This document shows, in pieces, positions 63,911-64,000 of a DNA stretch of 64,000 bases. Below the pieces are notes generated by a model. That model was given only the letters and a program-made list of their open reading frames with translations, did no database searches and had not been told where the DNA came from. Source of the DNA: Tatumella punctata (lineage in GTDB: Bacteria; Pseudomonadota; Gammaproteobacteria; Enterobacterales; Enterobacteriaceae); NCBI RefSeq assembly GCF_039523735.1, contig NZ_BAAAFW010000050.1:124001-188000 (forward strand), in the 5' to 3' direction. The first letter of the stretch is position 1; each line of letters opens with the position of its first letter. The position numbers and the translations under genes were made by a program.

Positions 63911-64000
63911 ATGCGAATAGATGACATCGATGCATTACTGGCGGTAGTACAGTTTTCTTCCCTGAGTCAGGCCGCTGAACATTTAGGGATTACGCAGTCA
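63911..64000 (+). CDS. LysR-family transcriptional regulator, N-terminus only
   Basis: Thirty residues before the window ends: MRIDDIDALLAVVQFSSLSQAAEHLGITQS, the first helices of a LysR winged helix-turn-helix, with the AAEHLGITQS recognition-helix start. Divergent from the cluster, so it is the likely regulator (compare Cbl, SfnR or SsuR-like roles). Its effector domain lies outside the window. Confidence 0.85.
   Translation, partial: MRIDDIDALLAVVQFSSLSQAAEHLGITQS

Overview
This window looks like a chromosomal segment of a gammaproteobacterium of the order Enterobacterales. Gene order and protein sequences follow the Escherichia coli stretch dsbD-cutA-aspA-fxsA-groESL-yjeI-epmB-efp-ecnA-epmA-mscM-psd-rsgA-orn-glyVXY-nnr-tsaE-amiB-mutL-miaA-hfq-hflXKC-yjeT-purA-nsrR-rnr-rlmB-rpsF-priB-rpsR-rplI-fklB-cysQ-ytfK-ytfL-tamAB-ytfP-ppa-fbp-mpl-darP-pmbA-cybC almost gene for gene. 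Several blocks known from E. coli are absent at their usual places: dcuA, ecnB-sugE-blc-ampC-frdABCD, queG, msrA and the long rlmB-rpsF accessory block. The pattern suits a compact-genome Erwiniaceae member (Tatumella or Pantoea-like); the genus is inference.

Layout. 1-7.7 kb: dsbD (cut by the left edge), cutA, aspA, fxsA, groES-groEL behind a sigma-32 type promoter, and two small envelope or periplasmic proteins. 7.9-16.5 kb: the EF-P modification genes (epmB, efp, epmA), entericidin A, then psd-mscM and rsgA. 16.5-19.8 kb: orn, three identical tRNA-Gly(GCC) genes with their own promoter and terminator, a broken LysR gene, a class IV aminotransferase, and an AT-rich non-coding stretch with two perfect DnaA boxes flanking an IHF consensus, at the position where E. 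coli carries datA. 19.8-32 kb: the nnr-tsaE-amiB-mutL-miaA-hfq-hflX-hflK-hflC superoperon, yjeT and purA. 32-41 kb: nsrR-rnr-rlmB, a lysozyme inhibitor (ivy), the rpsF-priB-rpsR-rplI operon with a probable S6:S18 leader, an OapA-domain gene, fklB, cysQ and ytfK. 41-56.6 kb: ytfL with a long structured leader, the TamA-TamB envelope system with ytfP, ppa, a chemoreceptor behind a flagellar sigma-28 type promoter, fbp, mpl, darP, pmbA and cytochrome b562.

56.6-64 kb is the accessory part: seven minus-strand genes (class II aldolase-like protein, ABC ATPase, ABC permease, Tat-exported binding protein, acyl-CoA-dehydrogenase-like flavoenzyme, luciferase-like FMN monooxygenase, Sec-exported binding protein) and the start of a divergent LysR regulator. 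The enzyme mix matches organosulfur scavenging (ssu/sfn-like). Two intergenic regions of this cluster share a ~33-bp AT-rich element at similar distances from the downstream start codons, suggesting co-regulation.

Most promising points for a second look: the datA-like element, the ytfL leader with its mini-ORF, two tandem perfect palindromes ahead of ytfK, the altered cysteine spacing in NsrR, and the organosulfur cluster with two binding proteins for one transporter. No CRISPR array, insertion sequence or prophage was seen.
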